Shown in pieces: positions 26,989 to 36,202 of a stretch of DNA of 64,000 bases. This DNA is from Ignavibacteria bacterium (lineage in GTDB: Bacteria; Bacteroidota; Ignavibacteria; Tepidaquicellales; OLB5): the NCBI GenBank assembly GCA_017303675.1, contig JAFLBX010000001.1:1561970-1625969 (forward strand), in the 5' to 3' direction. The notes below the pieces were generated by a model. The model ran no database searches. It was not told the origin of the DNA and saw only the letters and a list, made by a program, of their open reading frames with translations. A program made the position numbers and the translations under genes. Every line of letters begins with the position of its first letter. Position 1 is the first letter of the stretch.

Positions 26989-27456
26989 TTACATCTTTTT
27001 TTCATATAATTTTTCGAGTAATGCTGAAAGCTGCAGGCATTCTTCTTCAGAAAGCTCTTTTGTGCTTTCAAGATGCTCTTTAGTAAGATAAGGATTTATC
27101 TTATCCAAAAGTTCTATTCCTTTTTTTGTTATTTTTGTTATTGACATTCTTCTGTCTTCGCTGGTTCTATCGCGCTGGACAAGTTCCTGCTTTTCCAGCC
27201 GGTCAATTATCCTTGTAATATCAGAAGCTCTTTCAACCATTCTTGTAGCAATTTCACACCTGGCATGTCCTTCAGGATAAACACCTTTTAAGATCCTGAG
27301 TACATTATATTGTGCACCGGTAATATTAAATGACTCCATGAGCTTATTAAAACCGGTATCCAGTAAAGAAACTGCTACCCTCAAATTCAGATCAACTTCT
27401 TCTCTTGGTTCTAGGTTCTTAGATAATTTAAGCCATTTTTTTAAAGCTTCACCCAT
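26989..27456 (-). CDS. MarR-family transcriptional regulator
   Basis: 155 residues. Winged helix at residues ~40-110: ITGAQYNVLRILKG, CEIATRMVERASDITRIIDRLEKQELVQR, then the wing DRTSEDRRMSITKITKKG. Long N- and C-terminal helices give the dimer. Two palindromes overlap its own promoter, so it probably represses itself and the downstream YceI, pirin, nitroreductase and reductase genes. No cysteine occurs near the usual quinone-sensing N-terminal position except C85 region (RCEIA), so the inducer is unclear. Confidence 0.88.
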   Translation of the reverse strand: MGEALKKWLKLSKNLEPREEVDLNLRVAVSLLDTGFNKLMESFNITGAQYNVLRILKGVYPEGHARCEIATRMVERASDITRIIDRLEKQELVQRDRTSEDRRMSITKITKKGIELLDKINPYLTKEHLESTKELSEEECLQLSALLEKLYEKKM

Positions 27457-27485
27457 ATTTCAATAAATTGTGTGCAATTACATTG

Positions 27486-27499
27486 TTTGTTACAACAAA
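27486..27499. promoter_or_regulatory. Palindrome over the -7/start region of the MarR promoter
   Basis: TTTGTT-AC-AACAAA, six perfect pairs. It overlaps the end of the TATATTTG box and the inferred transcription start, a position that would block RNA polymerase if bound. Confidence 0.5.
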
Positions 27500-27526
27500 T
27501 ATAATACAAAACATTATGTGTGTCAA
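27496..27526 (-). promoter_or_regulatory. Bacteroidota-type promoter of the MarR gene
   Basis: On the minus strand TTG (27526-27524), 20 nt, then TATATTTG (27503-27496), fitting TTG/TAnnTTTG. The transcript would start near 27490, leaving a leader of about 35 nt. Confidence 0.6.
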
Positions 27527-27533
27527 CACATAA
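27514..27533. promoter_or_regulatory. Perfect MarR-type operator over the -33 box
   Basis: TTATGTGT-GTCA-ACACATAA (plus strand): eight perfect pairs around 4 nt. It covers the TTG of the MarR promoter. Confidence 0.65.
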
Positions 27534-27557
27534 ATTCATAAACATATGTAAATACAA

Positions 27558-28115
27558 TCAATACTTCTTTGTGAATTTATACATAAGGATACTATCAACG
27601 TTTCTCCCATTAATAATCATATCAGAAGGACATCTTCCTTCCTGTTTGAAACCAAGTTTTTTGTAAAGCGTTATAGCATTTTTATTAGTTGAAAATACTG
27701 CCAGAGAAAGCTTTTTATTTAATGAATTATTTTCACCCCAGCTTATCAATGATTGGATCAATAATTTACCAATTCCGGCTCCGCGCCATTTCTTTTTCAG
27801 AAATACAGAGAATAATCCGGTATGACTCGTTCTTCTGGTATCCCAGTTATCAAAAGAAATAAAGCCGGCAATTTCTTTTTTGAATTCGGCAACAATGTAA
27901 ATTTTTCCTTCAGCTTTTTTAAACCTTAAAATCCGGCGTGCTTCACTTTTTGCTGTAGATTTATATTCATCGGGTTCATATAAAGTAAACGGACCTTCTT
28001 TAATAACGCTTTTCATCAGTTTTACCAACTGCGCTGAATCTTTTGCAAGAGCAGTTCTTATCAAAACTGTTTTACCATTCTTCAGTTTAAATTCTTTTTG
28101 AGATATTGAGCTCAT
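27558..28115 (-). CDS. GNAT family N-acetyltransferase
   Basis: 185 residues: TALAKDSAQLVKLMKSVI, FSVFLKKKWRGAGIGKLLIQ (acetyl-CoA pyrophosphate loop R-x-x-G-x-G) and NKNAITLYKKLGFKQEGRCP. Close to the RimJ/YhhY-like general acetyltransferases. Cytoplasmic; acceptor unknown. 21 nt after the T9SS gene it may be transcribed with it. Confidence 0.88.
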   Translation of the reverse strand: MSSISQKEFKLKNGKTVLIRTALAKDSAQLVKLMKSVIKEGPFTLYEPDEYKSTAKSEARRILRFKKAEGKIYIVAEFKKEIAGFISFDNWDTRRTSHTGLFSVFLKKKWRGAGIGKLLIQSLISWGENNSLNKKLSLAVFSTNKNAITLYKKLGFKQEGRCPSDMIINGRNVDSILMYKFTKKY

Positions 28116-28136
28116 TTTAATATTGTATAGAAAGAA

Positions 28137-29522
28137 TTATTTTAGCAAGATCATTTTTGATGATTCATTAAAAACTTTTGTAACACCTTCTTTATAAACT
28201 GCAACAAGGTTATAAAAATAAACACCGCTTGCAAAACGGCTGCCATCAAAATTTATTTGCCTGTTGCCGCTTTGTACATTGCCGTCAATTAAAGTCGCAC
28301 ACAACCTTCCGGCTGCGTCATAAATTTTTAATGTAACGTAGCTATCGAACTTAAGAGAATAGCTGATCTTTGTAACTGGGTTGAAAGGATTCGGAAAATT
28401 CTGACCTAGTGCAAACCTTTCAGCGATAGCCGGATTTTTTTCTTTTAACGGGAAATTTGTCCTGAATACGTATAAACCGGTGTTCCTGTCTGAGGCTATG
28501 ATCTTTTCTGAGTTGAATATATAAGGTCCCCAGCATCCTTCAAACGTAAAATTATCATTTTCAGGAAATGTATCATAAAATGCTGCTTCAACCGGTCCGA
28601 AAGGATTACTGACATCAATTACTCTTAAGCCTGCTGTATAGTGTCCTGCAAAAAGATATCTTCCGAATAGTTCAACATTATGTATTATTGATGTAGTTAT
28701 TCCCGGGGGCTGCCACTCCGCAATTTTAATTACATTATTCAGATTTGATATATCCCAGATTTTTAACAGCCTGGGATTTCCGCCGATCTCATCAGTTACA
28801 AAAGCATATTTCCTGTTTTCTGAAATTGCAATGTTATGCGGTCCCGGGCTTGGTACATTTTCCCAGTAACCTATGGTTACCAGGTTATCTTTATTTCTGG
28901 CATCTATGACTGATATTCTGCCCGGGGGGTAATATATATTACATGCAAAGATCGTATCATTAACAACCCGTGAATCATGCACAACATATTCTTCCCATTC
29001 ACCCCGCTTAACCGGGTTTATAGGATCTATACTCAGGTCCAGTACGAACATTCCGCCGATATTATAATCTCCCCCGTGAATGTACAAATATGGCCCGCTT
29101 TGGGAAATTGTATGTCCCATAGTGAAATCGCCAACATAGTAAGTGTTCACTAAACGAACGGAATCAGGGAGATATTGCAGGTCAATTATCTGCAGTCCGC
29201 TTGCAATACCATCTGCAACAACGTAGGCATAATGGCTGAAAACTTTCATTTCCCTGCAGCATGAAGCTGAATTCAATCCAGGCAGATAAGCGGCTTCATA
29301 AATATTATTTGTATCTGTGATATCAATGAATGCAGTGCCTTTGGCACATCCTAAAATTGCATACTCTCTGCCATCTGGCGCTGTATAGCCCCAGCAAGCG
29401 GAGTATTCACCATCAGCCCTGTGGTCATTTAAATTTGCCAGCTTACGCATATTTGAAGAGGTTTGTGCAGTTAAAGGGAGCTGCAAAAGGGCTGTAAGTA
29501 TAATAATTGAAATTTTAAGCAA
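28137..29522 (-). CDS. Choice-of-anchor B / LVIVD-repeat secreted protein with T9SS domain
   Basis: 461 residues starting on TTG: signal peptide to about residue 19 (ending LPLTAQT), a seven-bladed LVIVD-type propeller (DHRADGEYSACWGYTAPDGR, FIDITDTNNIYEAAYL, LQIIDLQYLPD, RVIDVSNPFGPVEAAFYD), then a sorting domain beginning NFPNPFNPVTKISYS and ending SKMILLK. Members of this family in Bacteroidota are surface proteins of unknown ligand. An internal N-E-S-S insertion precedes the last strand of the sorting domain. Confidence 0.85.
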   Translation of the reverse strand: MLKISIIILTALLQLPLTAQTSSNMRKLANLNDHRADGEYSACWGYTAPDGREYAILGCAKGTAFIDITDTNNIYEAAYLPGLNSASCCREMKVFSHYAYVVADGIASGLQIIDLQYLPDSVRLVNTYYVGDFTMGHTISQSGPYLYIHGGDYNIGGMFVLDLSIDPINPVKRGEWEEYVVHDSRVVNDTIFACNIYYPPGRISVIDARNKDNLVTIGYWENVPSPGPHNIAISENRKYAFVTDEIGGNPRLLKIWDISNLNNVIKIAEWQPPGITTSIIHNVELFGRYLFAGHYTAGLRVIDVSNPFGPVEAAFYDTFPENDNFTFEGCWGPYIFNSEKIIASDRNTGLYVFRTNFPLKEKNPAIAERFALGQNFPNPFNPVTKISYSLKFDSYVTLKIYDAAGRLCATLIDGNVQSGNRQINFDGSRFASGVYFYNLVAVYKEGVTKVFNESSKMILLK

Positions 29523-29608
29523 TATACCGTGTTATCAATTTTTAAGTTATGTTTTTATGAAAAACTAAGTATTATATTTAACCATAAACTAAAATATCTC
29601 CGGTAGAT

Positions 29609-30208
29609 ATGAAATATAATCTTGTTTTCCTGATAATAATTTCATTTAATTTAACACAAAATTACTCTCAATTAAAGGATAGTAATAATCTTGATACTGC
29701 TCTAAATAAAAACGAATACCTTTATGTTAAATGCGGCAATCACATTTTAGGACCAGTTGTTGGATATTCCCTCAAATCAAAAGTACCGGTTTATGTGCTG
29801 AACTATGAATATGCATTTTCGCAAAATGATAAAGGTATTTTCACAGGAGGTATAATCGGGAAATACAGTACCAATAAAGAAGAGGGGATGAATAATTCGG
29901 CTGAATTGAAAACACAGATTTTTTCTTTTGGATTGCAGGGCAATTTCAATTTAAACCGGCTTGATGCTAAAAGAATCATTCCTTTTGCCGGAATAATTAT
30001 TGGATACAGTTATTCCAAAACGCAGTACAGTTTTGATTCAGGTATAGAAAACCCGTTATTTCCTGATACTAAAAAGAATTCACTCTATATCCATGGGCAA
30101 GCCGGTATTAGAATTTTTTTTTCACGCAATGCAGCTTTAAATATCAGGATCGGTACGGGAAGTATTGATAAGAGCTTAGTTGAAGCAGGTTTAGATTTCA
30201 AATTTTAA
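29609..30208 (+). CDS. Outer-membrane beta-barrel-type protein
   Basis: 199 residues with a signal peptide (to about residue 21, NYS-QL) and alternating hydrophobic strands such as IIPFAGIIIGYSYSKTQYSF and NAALNIRIGTGSIDKSLVEA, ending in an aromatic residue (DFKF), as expected for an eight-stranded OmpW/OmpX-like barrel. Specific role unknown. Divergent from the choice-of-anchor B gene. Confidence 0.65.
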   Translation: MKYNLVFLIIISFNLTQNYSQLKDSNNLDTALNKNEYLYVKCGNHILGPVVGYSLKSKVPVYVLNYEYAFSQNDKGIFTGGIIGKYSTNKEEGMNNSAELKTQIFSFGLQGNFNLNRLDAKRIIPFAGIIIGYSYSKTQYSFDSGIENPLFPDTKKNSLYIHGQAGIRIFFSRNAALNIRIGTGSIDKSLVEAGLDFKF

Positions 30209-30304
30209 AAAAAATGAAATTTTATATTAAACTATTGGTACTTTAAGGAAAAATATCTGTAATATTAATCGTAACTTTCGAATAAATTAGTTTGTTAATT
30301 AAGT

Positions 30305-31414
30305 ATGAGGCAAATTAAACAATTAATATCAAAAATGAACAATTATATAAAGTTTTCATTATGTGTAGTAGCAGTTTTCATGTTTGCATTTTTAATTTAC
30401 GGATGTGGTAATGATGGTAATACTATCATTACTCCGGGCGCTCCGGCTTCTGATCTGACCCGAACAGGTAAATTTATTTCATTTACTTCAAATTTTAACG
30501 GGAATTATGATGTATTCCTGGCACAGGTAAATTCTTCGGGAAGGCTTGAATCAAGCGGTCTGGTTTACCAGACAAATCCGTTTAACCTTACACTGTCAAA
30601 TACATCAGATGACAGGCAGTCAAACTGGTCACCGGACGGAAGGGTACTTGTATTTTCAAGAACTGACGGAAACCAGCAGGAAGTTTATGCATTCTTTTTC
30701 AATGCTGATGGAAGCATAGACAGCACGATTGCGCAAAATCCAAAAAAACTATTCTCATCAAACGGAAACTGGGATAATAATCCATCATTTTCGCCGGACG
30801 GTAAATATTTGATCTGGGACAGAAGAGAAGATAATGCATCACCTTCAGGAGTAGATACAGCAGATTCAAGAGATCTTTATTTTGGAGATGTTACAGGAAC
30901 CGGTAACAGCTTCCAGGTTTCAAATCCAAGAGCTATTGTTGTGACCGGCAGTGATGAATATAATCCTAAATGGTCACCGCGAATTTCTGTAAGAAGGGTT
31001 GCGTATGAATACCAGTCATCCGCAACATCATCAGATCATGATGTTTATGTTATTGATCCTCTTGACCCGGTAAATAACGTAAATTTTTATAATCCAAATA
31101 ATTCGGGATACCCTGCATGGGCTCCTGCATGTGACAGGATAATTTTTGAATCAGATAAAAATCCCGGTAATTACTGGTCTATTGTTTCGCTCAGCTACCC
31201 GGCATCAGGGTCACCGGGTGATATAGTAAATGAATCAGGAGTAAATTCCAGGTACCCAACATGGCTGCCAAATGGAGGGCTGCTGGCCTATATAAAATTT
31301 ACAGGTAATAACGGTAATATATATATAGTTTCTTCTGCTGGCGGCACACCGGTAAAATTGCTTGAATCTTTACCTCAGTTTGATGCTGTTAATAATTTGT
31401 GGCCTGCATGGTAA
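30305..31414 (+). CDS. TolB-like PD40 propeller lipoprotein
   Basis: 369 residues from the first ATG; a better start is the ATG at 30335 (MNNYIKFSLCVVAVFMFAFL), giving a proper lipoprotein signal with the lipid Cys in LIYGCGN. PD40/WD40-like repeats follow: SNWSPDGRVLVFSRTDG, NPSFSPDGKYLIWDRREDN, PKWSPRISVRRVAYEY, PAWAPACDRIIFESDKN, PTWLPNGGLLAYIKF. Cell-surface or periplasmic scaffold; no partner visible. Followed closely by another envelope gene. Confidence 0.82.
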   Translation: MRQIKQLISKMNNYIKFSLCVVAVFMFAFLIYGCGNDGNTIITPGAPASDLTRTGKFISFTSNFNGNYDVFLAQVNSSGRLESSGLVYQTNPFNLTLSNTSDDRQSNWSPDGRVLVFSRTDGNQQEVYAFFFNADGSIDSTIAQNPKKLFSSNGNWDNNPSFSPDGKYLIWDRREDNASPSGVDTADSRDLYFGDVTGTGNSFQVSNPRAIVVTGSDEYNPKWSPRISVRRVAYEYQSSATSSDHDVYVIDPLDPVNNVNFYNPNNSGYPAWAPACDRIIFESDKNPGNYWSIVSLSYPASGSPGDIVNESGVNSRYPTWLPNGGLLAYIKFTGNNGNIYIVSSAGGTPVKLLESLPQFDAVNNLWPAW

Positions 31415-31480
31415 CTAAATCAAAAATTGCTATTTTCGGGGAATTTTCAGAATTTCATAAATTTAATTTTTTTATATAAT

Positions 31481-32218
31481 ATGAAAATAATTATTATTTT
31501 ATCAGCTCTCATAACATTTTCTATTTTTAATTCTGTACAATCACAAATAAGCATAGAGCTTGGTCCGCAGCTTGGTTTAACATCTCCAACAATGGATTAC
31601 AGCGGTGATGCAAAGGATTTTTATACCGGAACAAAATATGGCTTAAGATCAGGGCTGCATTACGGAGTAATGGGAAAAGTTCAGCTGGGTCCCTTAAACG
31701 GCAGACTTTCATTAAGCTATTCATCACTTGATAATAACGGGCCAACGGGTGAGCCGAACAGTACAGTTGAAATAAAAAATAACCTGTTTATGTTCACACT
31801 TGGAACTGAGTTTGGCTTCGGCATTCCAATGAGTCCGGTGAAGCCATATGCGGGAATTGATATTTTATTTACAACAATCAGCGGCTCGTTTAATTTTTCA
31901 GGGTCAACACCTAATGGCTTAAGCGGGGGAACAAAAAATATTGAATCTGCATCGAGAACTGGATTAGGGTTTTCGATCGGTTCGGAGATCGGTTTTGGAA
32001 GGCAGTTTACACTTGATCTCAGCTTAAGATATAACCTCATAAATTTATTCGGTAAAGAATATACACCTTCTGCCAATAACAGCAAAACAGATGTTTATGC
32101 TTTTTTAAATGATGCTAAAGATCCGAATTTTAATGCTAATGACCCGAAACATCCAATAGCTAATGACAGATCAATAACAACTATACAAATAAACGCTGCA
32201 CTGCTTTTCGGATTTTAA
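31481..32218 (+). CDS. Outer-membrane beta-barrel protein
   Basis: 245 residues from the ATG at 31481, which gives a clean signal peptide (MKIIIILSALITFSIFNSVQ-SQ); the longer reading from 31427 adds 18 unlikely residues. Strand-rich body (LNGRLSLSYSSLDN, SPVKPYAGIDILFTTISGSF, LGFSIGSEIGFGRQFTLDLS) and terminal LLFGF. 67 nt behind the PD40 lipoprotein and 49 nt before a second lipoprotein, so likely one envelope operon. Confidence 0.72.
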   Translation: MKIIIILSALITFSIFNSVQSQISIELGPQLGLTSPTMDYSGDAKDFYTGTKYGLRSGLHYGVMGKVQLGPLNGRLSLSYSSLDNNGPTGEPNSTVEIKNNLFMFTLGTEFGFGIPMSPVKPYAGIDILFTTISGSFNFSGSTPNGLSGGTKNIESASRTGLGFSIGSEIGFGRQFTLDLSLRYNLINLFGKEYTPSANNSKTDVYAFLNDAKDPNFNANDPKHPIANDRSITTIQINAALLFGF

Positions 32219-32267
32219 ATAATTTTTGGTATATTAGTATATTCACAAAACTAAAAATACAATTTAA

Positions 32268-32894
32268 ATGAAAAAACTTTACAAACCGGTTTTATCATTA
32301 ATACTTGTTTCTTTTGCAGTTATAAACTTCGGCTGTTCGGGAGTAATGGACGCTATTACAAATGTACAGCGTCTGCAGTTCAAGCTGGATAAAGTAACAG
32401 GGATGAAGGTTGCCAATGTTTCACTTTCAAATTTCAGTTCAATATCAAATATCGGGGTAATAGATGCAGCGAACCTGCTTGCAGCTTTTACATCTGGAAA
32501 GCTTCCTGTTGAATTTACACTAAATGTGCTTGCAAAAAATCCAAATGACGGAACAGGCGGAACGAAGCAGTCAAGTGCAGTCATTGAAAACTTAGCATGG
32601 CGGTTATTTATTGACAGCAAGGAGACCATTAACGGGAATGTTGGTAATATTTCTGTTCCAGGTGTAGGCCAGTCAACAAATATTCCTATATTAATGTCAT
32701 TTGACCTTTTAAAATTCTTTTCAAACGGACAGTATAATGACCTGATAAATCTTGCGCTGGCATTAGGCGGAAAGAGCGGTTCATCATCAAGAATTACACT
32801 TAAAGTAAAACCCACAGTAAGTACTATACTCGGTCCAATCACTTATCCGGGAGAATTTGATGTTGTTGACAGGGAATTCCGCGGCGGAAATTAA
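32268..32894 (+). CDS. Lipoprotein, possibly LEA14-like
   Basis: 208 residues with a lipoprotein signal (VINFGCSG). The body, with a L.VLAKNPND strand and a SFDLLKFF segment before a final ITYPGEFDVVD strand, recalls the LEA-14/WHy fold seen in Bacteroidota lipoproteins, but the match is weak. Last gene of a three-gene envelope group ending at the terminator 32914-32946. Confidence 0.7.
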   Translation: MKKLYKPVLSLILVSFAVINFGCSGVMDAITNVQRLQFKLDKVTGMKVANVSLSNFSSISNIGVIDAANLLAAFTSGKLPVEFTLNVLAKNPNDGTGGTKQSSAVIENLAWRLFIDSKETINGNVGNISVPGVGQSTNIPILMSFDLLKFFSNGQYNDLINLALALGGKSGSSSRITLKVKPTVSTILGPITYPGEFDVVDREFRGGN

Positions 32895-32913
32895 TCGAAA
32901 ATTAATCATATCA

Positions 32914-32946
32914 TAAAAAAACCCATCTTTTCAGATGGGTTTTTTA
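32914..32946 (+). terminator. Bidirectional terminator between convergent genes
   Basis: AAAAAACCCATCT-TTTC-AGATGGGTTTTTT: eight G/C-containing pairs plus A/T flanks. It serves the lipoprotein gene on plus and possibly the protease gene on minus. Confidence 0.88.
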
Positions 32947-32993
32947 TTGCAATAGTATTAAATAATGAATGAATCAAAAATCAGAACAATTTA

Positions 32994-34361
32994 TTATACT
33001 CCAAAATATATGTTATTATTGTTGAAATCCACTTCAATTGAAGTAAAGTTTTTTAGAAATGATGTACCCAGTAATCCGCCGTTTTTATCCAGTCCGTAAG
33101 AAGAAAGTATAGATCCGCTTACAAATTTAAATTCTGTATTTTTTATAATTCTATTGTTTAATAAAAATTCATTAAGCTTTGCTGTACCGGTTTTTACCGG
33201 ATTCCCGTCAGCACCATAAACAGAGATATCTTCCCGGGTTTCAATATTATTTTCTCCGGCAAAGCTTTCAGATAAAAAATTAAAGGGTGAGCCTGTATCC
33301 AGTATAAAATTAATATCATTGTTGTTGTATTTTCCTTTCAGAAAAATATGACCATGAGATAAACTGAATGGAACAGGATCTCCTTTGAGGCTATTTTTAC
33401 CTGATCTTAAAACGCATTTACTGCTTTTATTTTCATCCGGAATTTCAAGCAAAAGGTTATCAGCAAGAGATAGTATATCAAGTCCTAATATTGCTTCGAT
33501 TTTTTTTCCTTCAAAATTCTTAATTTTGCTTAGTACGTAAAAGGTTTTTTCTGCCAGGTGAATATTTCCTAAGGAAATATTCTGAAGATCGCATGCTTTA
33601 AGATTGTTTACTTTTCCTCCGAAACCGCTTACCGGCAGCTCAATACTCCTGCTTCCATCTGCTGATACTTCACTTGCATATATATCATATAACTTTGTAC
33701 CTTCTGATACGGCTTCACCTATAATAAATGAATTCGCCGCACCGAGATCGACAATTGCATCAACATCCTTACCGTTTAAATTAAGACGGGTGAAATAATA
33801 ACCGCCATAGTATTCAATACCAAATTCACCCTCAATTTTACCTTCACTTTTGGTCGCAGTAATTTCTGTGGTAATAGAATAATCACCTTCGCTCATGGGT
33901 ATTTGTCCCTTAAACATATCAATAACCGGAGAGTCATTATCTTCAGTAATTTTATCATAACCCTGAATGTTATACACTTTCTTTTGGCTTACGCCTGTTA
34001 TATTCACTTTAATATCATATTTAATCAGTTCTGAGGAGGTTTTTGAAACAAGCTCTTTTTGAGTGCCATCTGGCTTTTGCACTGAAATTACAAGTGTACC
34101 TGCTTTATTTCGTGCTATCATAACGGATTTATCTGATGCTTTGGCAAAATCCCCTGAGATCCCTTCAGAAACAGGTATTACCAGCGAAATGTTTTCTGAG
34201 CCGCCGCCACGCTGGAAAACCTGTACTTCGTTTTCAGCCAGATCAATTTTTTCTAATGAAAGGGTATTGTTGACAGATTTGATAAGGAACACAGAAACTG
34301 TTTGAGAAAAGCAATCAAATGAAGCAAACAAGAATATTATTATTGCCAGAATTATTTTCAT
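32994..34361 (-). CDS. Secreted double retropepsin-like aspartyl protease
   Basis: 455 residues with a signal peptide (to about residue 19, CFS-QT). After an N-terminal beta domain of ~180 residues there are two aspartic-protease-like halves: one around DAIVDLGAANSFIIGE, where the catalytic triplet reads DLG rather than DTG/DSG, and one at INFILDTGSPFNFLSE with a standard DTG. Each is followed by a hydrophobic-glycine strand (AILGLDILS, GLLGTSFLKN). One single chain thus carries a pseudo-dimer. Possible processing enzyme of the periplasm; target unknown. Confidence 0.78.
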   Translation of the reverse strand: MKIILAIIIFLFASFDCFSQTVSVFLIKSVNNTLSLEKIDLAENEVQVFQRGGGSENISLVIPVSEGISGDFAKASDKSVMIARNKAGTLVISVQKPDGTQKELVSKTSSELIKYDIKVNITGVSQKKVYNIQGYDKITEDNDSPVIDMFKGQIPMSEGDYSITTEITATKSEGKIEGEFGIEYYGGYYFTRLNLNGKDVDAIVDLGAANSFIIGEAVSEGTKLYDIYASEVSADGSRSIELPVSGFGGKVNNLKACDLQNISLGNIHLAEKTFYVLSKIKNFEGKKIEAILGLDILSLADNLLLEIPDENKSSKCVLRSGKNSLKGDPVPFSLSHGHIFLKGKYNNNDINFILDTGSPFNFLSESFAGENNIETREDISVYGADGNPVKTGTAKLNEFLLNNRIIKNTEFKFVSGSILSSYGLDKNGGLLGTSFLKNFTSIEVDFNNNNIYFGV

Positions 34362-34423
34362 ATTATCAGTTATAAAAATGCCCGCTATCTAAAATCAATA
34401 CCGGGCGTTATTATTAAAATTAT

Positions 34424-35425
34424 TTATTTTACTTCTTTAACATCTTTATTTATTTTAACCTGTACTTTCCCGTCTTTTCTTTCAATTATAATATCACTAT
34501 CCTTTATATTCTCATTACCGAAATCTTTTTTCACCATTTCCCTGATCTGTTCATCGGTTTTGCCTTCAAACTGTTTAGGATCAGCTTTTTTGGTAAAGAG
34601 CTTTATTTTTTCACGTCCGTTGTTATCTTCAATATTCATTTCAAAGCTTTTGGGTTCATTGTTTACATCAATTTTTCCATCCTGCTCCATCCTGATCTCG
34701 CGTCTTCCGTCAGGTCCGGTTTTGAACTGGAATTTCATGTCAACTCCCTGTTCTTTGAGCTTTGATTCAATTTCAGTTTTAAGCTCGTCGTCACTCATAC
34801 CTGTGGCATCAATATTTATACTGAAAAAATCATGCAGAGCGGCTGAATACAAAGGACGCTTCACATCATAATCCATAGGAGTAATTTTAATTGTTGATAT
34901 ATCGCCGATTGTTTCAAGCTCTTTGGAATATGCCCGTACCTGCTCTTCGGTCGCATTGGGCAATACTATTCTGTAAACAATTTGATCAACACCATTATTT
35001 ACATTTTCATTGGAAGTTACCTGTGCAGATTTAATCCATGGTAAGTTCTGCATTTTGGAGGCGAAATCATTATCGCTTTTATTTACGGCCAGTGTTATCA
35101 TTTGACCTGCAGTTTCTGTCTGGGTGACAGGCATATTACAGGCTCCGATTAAAACAACAAAAGCAATAATTGTATAAACAAGTCTTAGTTTGGTTCCGAA
35201 AAAGAAATTTTTCATTTTATGGAGCAGCCTTTCATTTGAATTAGTTAGATTATAATTGTTTTGCAGATTTACAGATGCTTTGTATATCCAGCTTTCAACC
35301 TCAGGAAAAGTTGAATCATAGTTTTCCTGTTTTAACTGATTAAAATGATGCTCCAGTGATTTGTCTTTATTTTCTTTCAATTTACCGTTCTGTTCTGATC
35401 TCTGTGATGAGTTTGAGTGTTTCAT
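34424..35425 (-). CDS. Membrane-anchored protein, probable anti-sigma partner of the adjacent ECF factor
   Basis: 333 residues from the ATG at 35425, chosen because GGAGAT sits 8 nt upstream; a TTG two codons earlier is also in frame. A ~95-residue cytoplasmic N-terminus leads to one membrane helix (LVYTIIAFVVLIGACNM) and a large extracytoplasmic part with acidic, Lys-rich repeats (EGKTDEQIREMVKKDF, IIERKDGKVQVKINKD). No zinc anti-sigma motif is visible, but overlap of 44 nt with the sigma gene and the topology point to an anti-sigma-like role. Confidence 0.65.
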   Translation of the reverse strand: MKHSNSSQRSEQNGKLKENKDKSLEHHFNQLKQENYDSTFPEVESWIYKASVNLQNNYNLTNSNERLLHKMKNFFFGTKLRLVYTIIAFVVLIGACNMPVTQTETAGQMITLAVNKSDNDFASKMQNLPWIKSAQVTSNENVNNGVDQIVYRIVLPNATEEQVRAYSKELETIGDISTIKITPMDYDVKRPLYSAALHDFFSINIDATGMSDDELKTEIESKLKEQGVDMKFQFKTGPDGRREIRMEQDGKIDVNNEPKSFEMNIEDNNGREKIKLFTKKADPKQFEGKTDEQIREMVKKDFGNENIKDSDIIIERKDGKVQVKINKDVKEVK

Positions 35426-35993
35426 TTTCAAGATCTCCGTTTAGCTCCCAGAGAGAATCTTCATTCCGGGATAAAAAATTTTCTTCTTTTTCAATTAAAT
35501 TTCTCAATTTAGTCCTTGCCCTGCTTAATCTTGATTTTACCGCAGAAATGCTTTTTTCTCCCTGAATTGCAGTAATTTCTTCGATTGAAAAGTTTCCAAG
35601 TTCATAAAGCAGTATTGCAGAACGTTCTTTTGCAGAAATTCCGGCAAGCGCGCTGTTGATTATCATCCTGTTTTCAGTTTGTTCAGCCCTGTTAAATACA
35701 TCTGGAATTTTGTGAACATTTGAGGCTGCGCCATCAGAAGGCAGGAATTTTTTCCAGAAGTGTCTTCTGATGGAAGAATAAAAAGTTGTTGTTATTATTT
35801 TAAAGAACCATGAACGAAATTTAGAATGATCTTTCAGACTGCCAAAGTTTTCAAGTGCCAGCAAAAATGACTGCTGCAATACGTCTTCCGCATCATCGGC
35901 TGACCATGTGGAACAGAGGGCTCTTGAATACTTCAGAGCATCATTGTAATGCGGCTGTAAAAGCCTGCTGAATTTAGCTGAATCTACTTTCAT
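35382..35993 (-). CDS. ECF-type RNA polymerase sigma factor
   Basis: 203 residues. Region 2: LKYSRALCSTWSADDAEDVLQQSFLLALEN, with the typical FRSWFFKIITTTFYSSIRR of 2.4. Region 4: ISAKERSAILLYELGNFSIEEITAIQ and SAVKSRLSRARTKLRNLIE. It would steer RNA polymerase to a stress or envelope regulon. The downstream overlapping gene is its likely membrane regulator. ATG start. Confidence 0.92.
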   Translation of the reverse strand: MKVDSAKFSRLLQPHYNDALKYSRALCSTWSADDAEDVLQQSFLLALENFGSLKDHSKFRSWFFKIITTTFYSSIRRHFWKKFLPSDGAASNVHKIPDVFNRAEQTENRMIINSALAGISAKERSAILLYELGNFSIEEITAIQGEKSISAVKSRLSRARTKLRNLIEKEENFLSRNEDSLWELNGDLENETLKLITEIRTER

Positions 35994-36202
35994 TAATGAG
36001 TGTTAGTGTAAACCTGTTTACAGTAATATGATGCATTAACCGCATGAAAAGTCGCACGTAAATAATATTAGTTTAATTTATATAAAAATATGTTAATTTT
36101 GGGTTTAATATAATACATTTTTCAATGTCATTATGAGATAATGTAGTTTTTTGCAATCATTACAATATTCATTTTTATATTGTACTTCATACGCTGTTAA
36201 AA

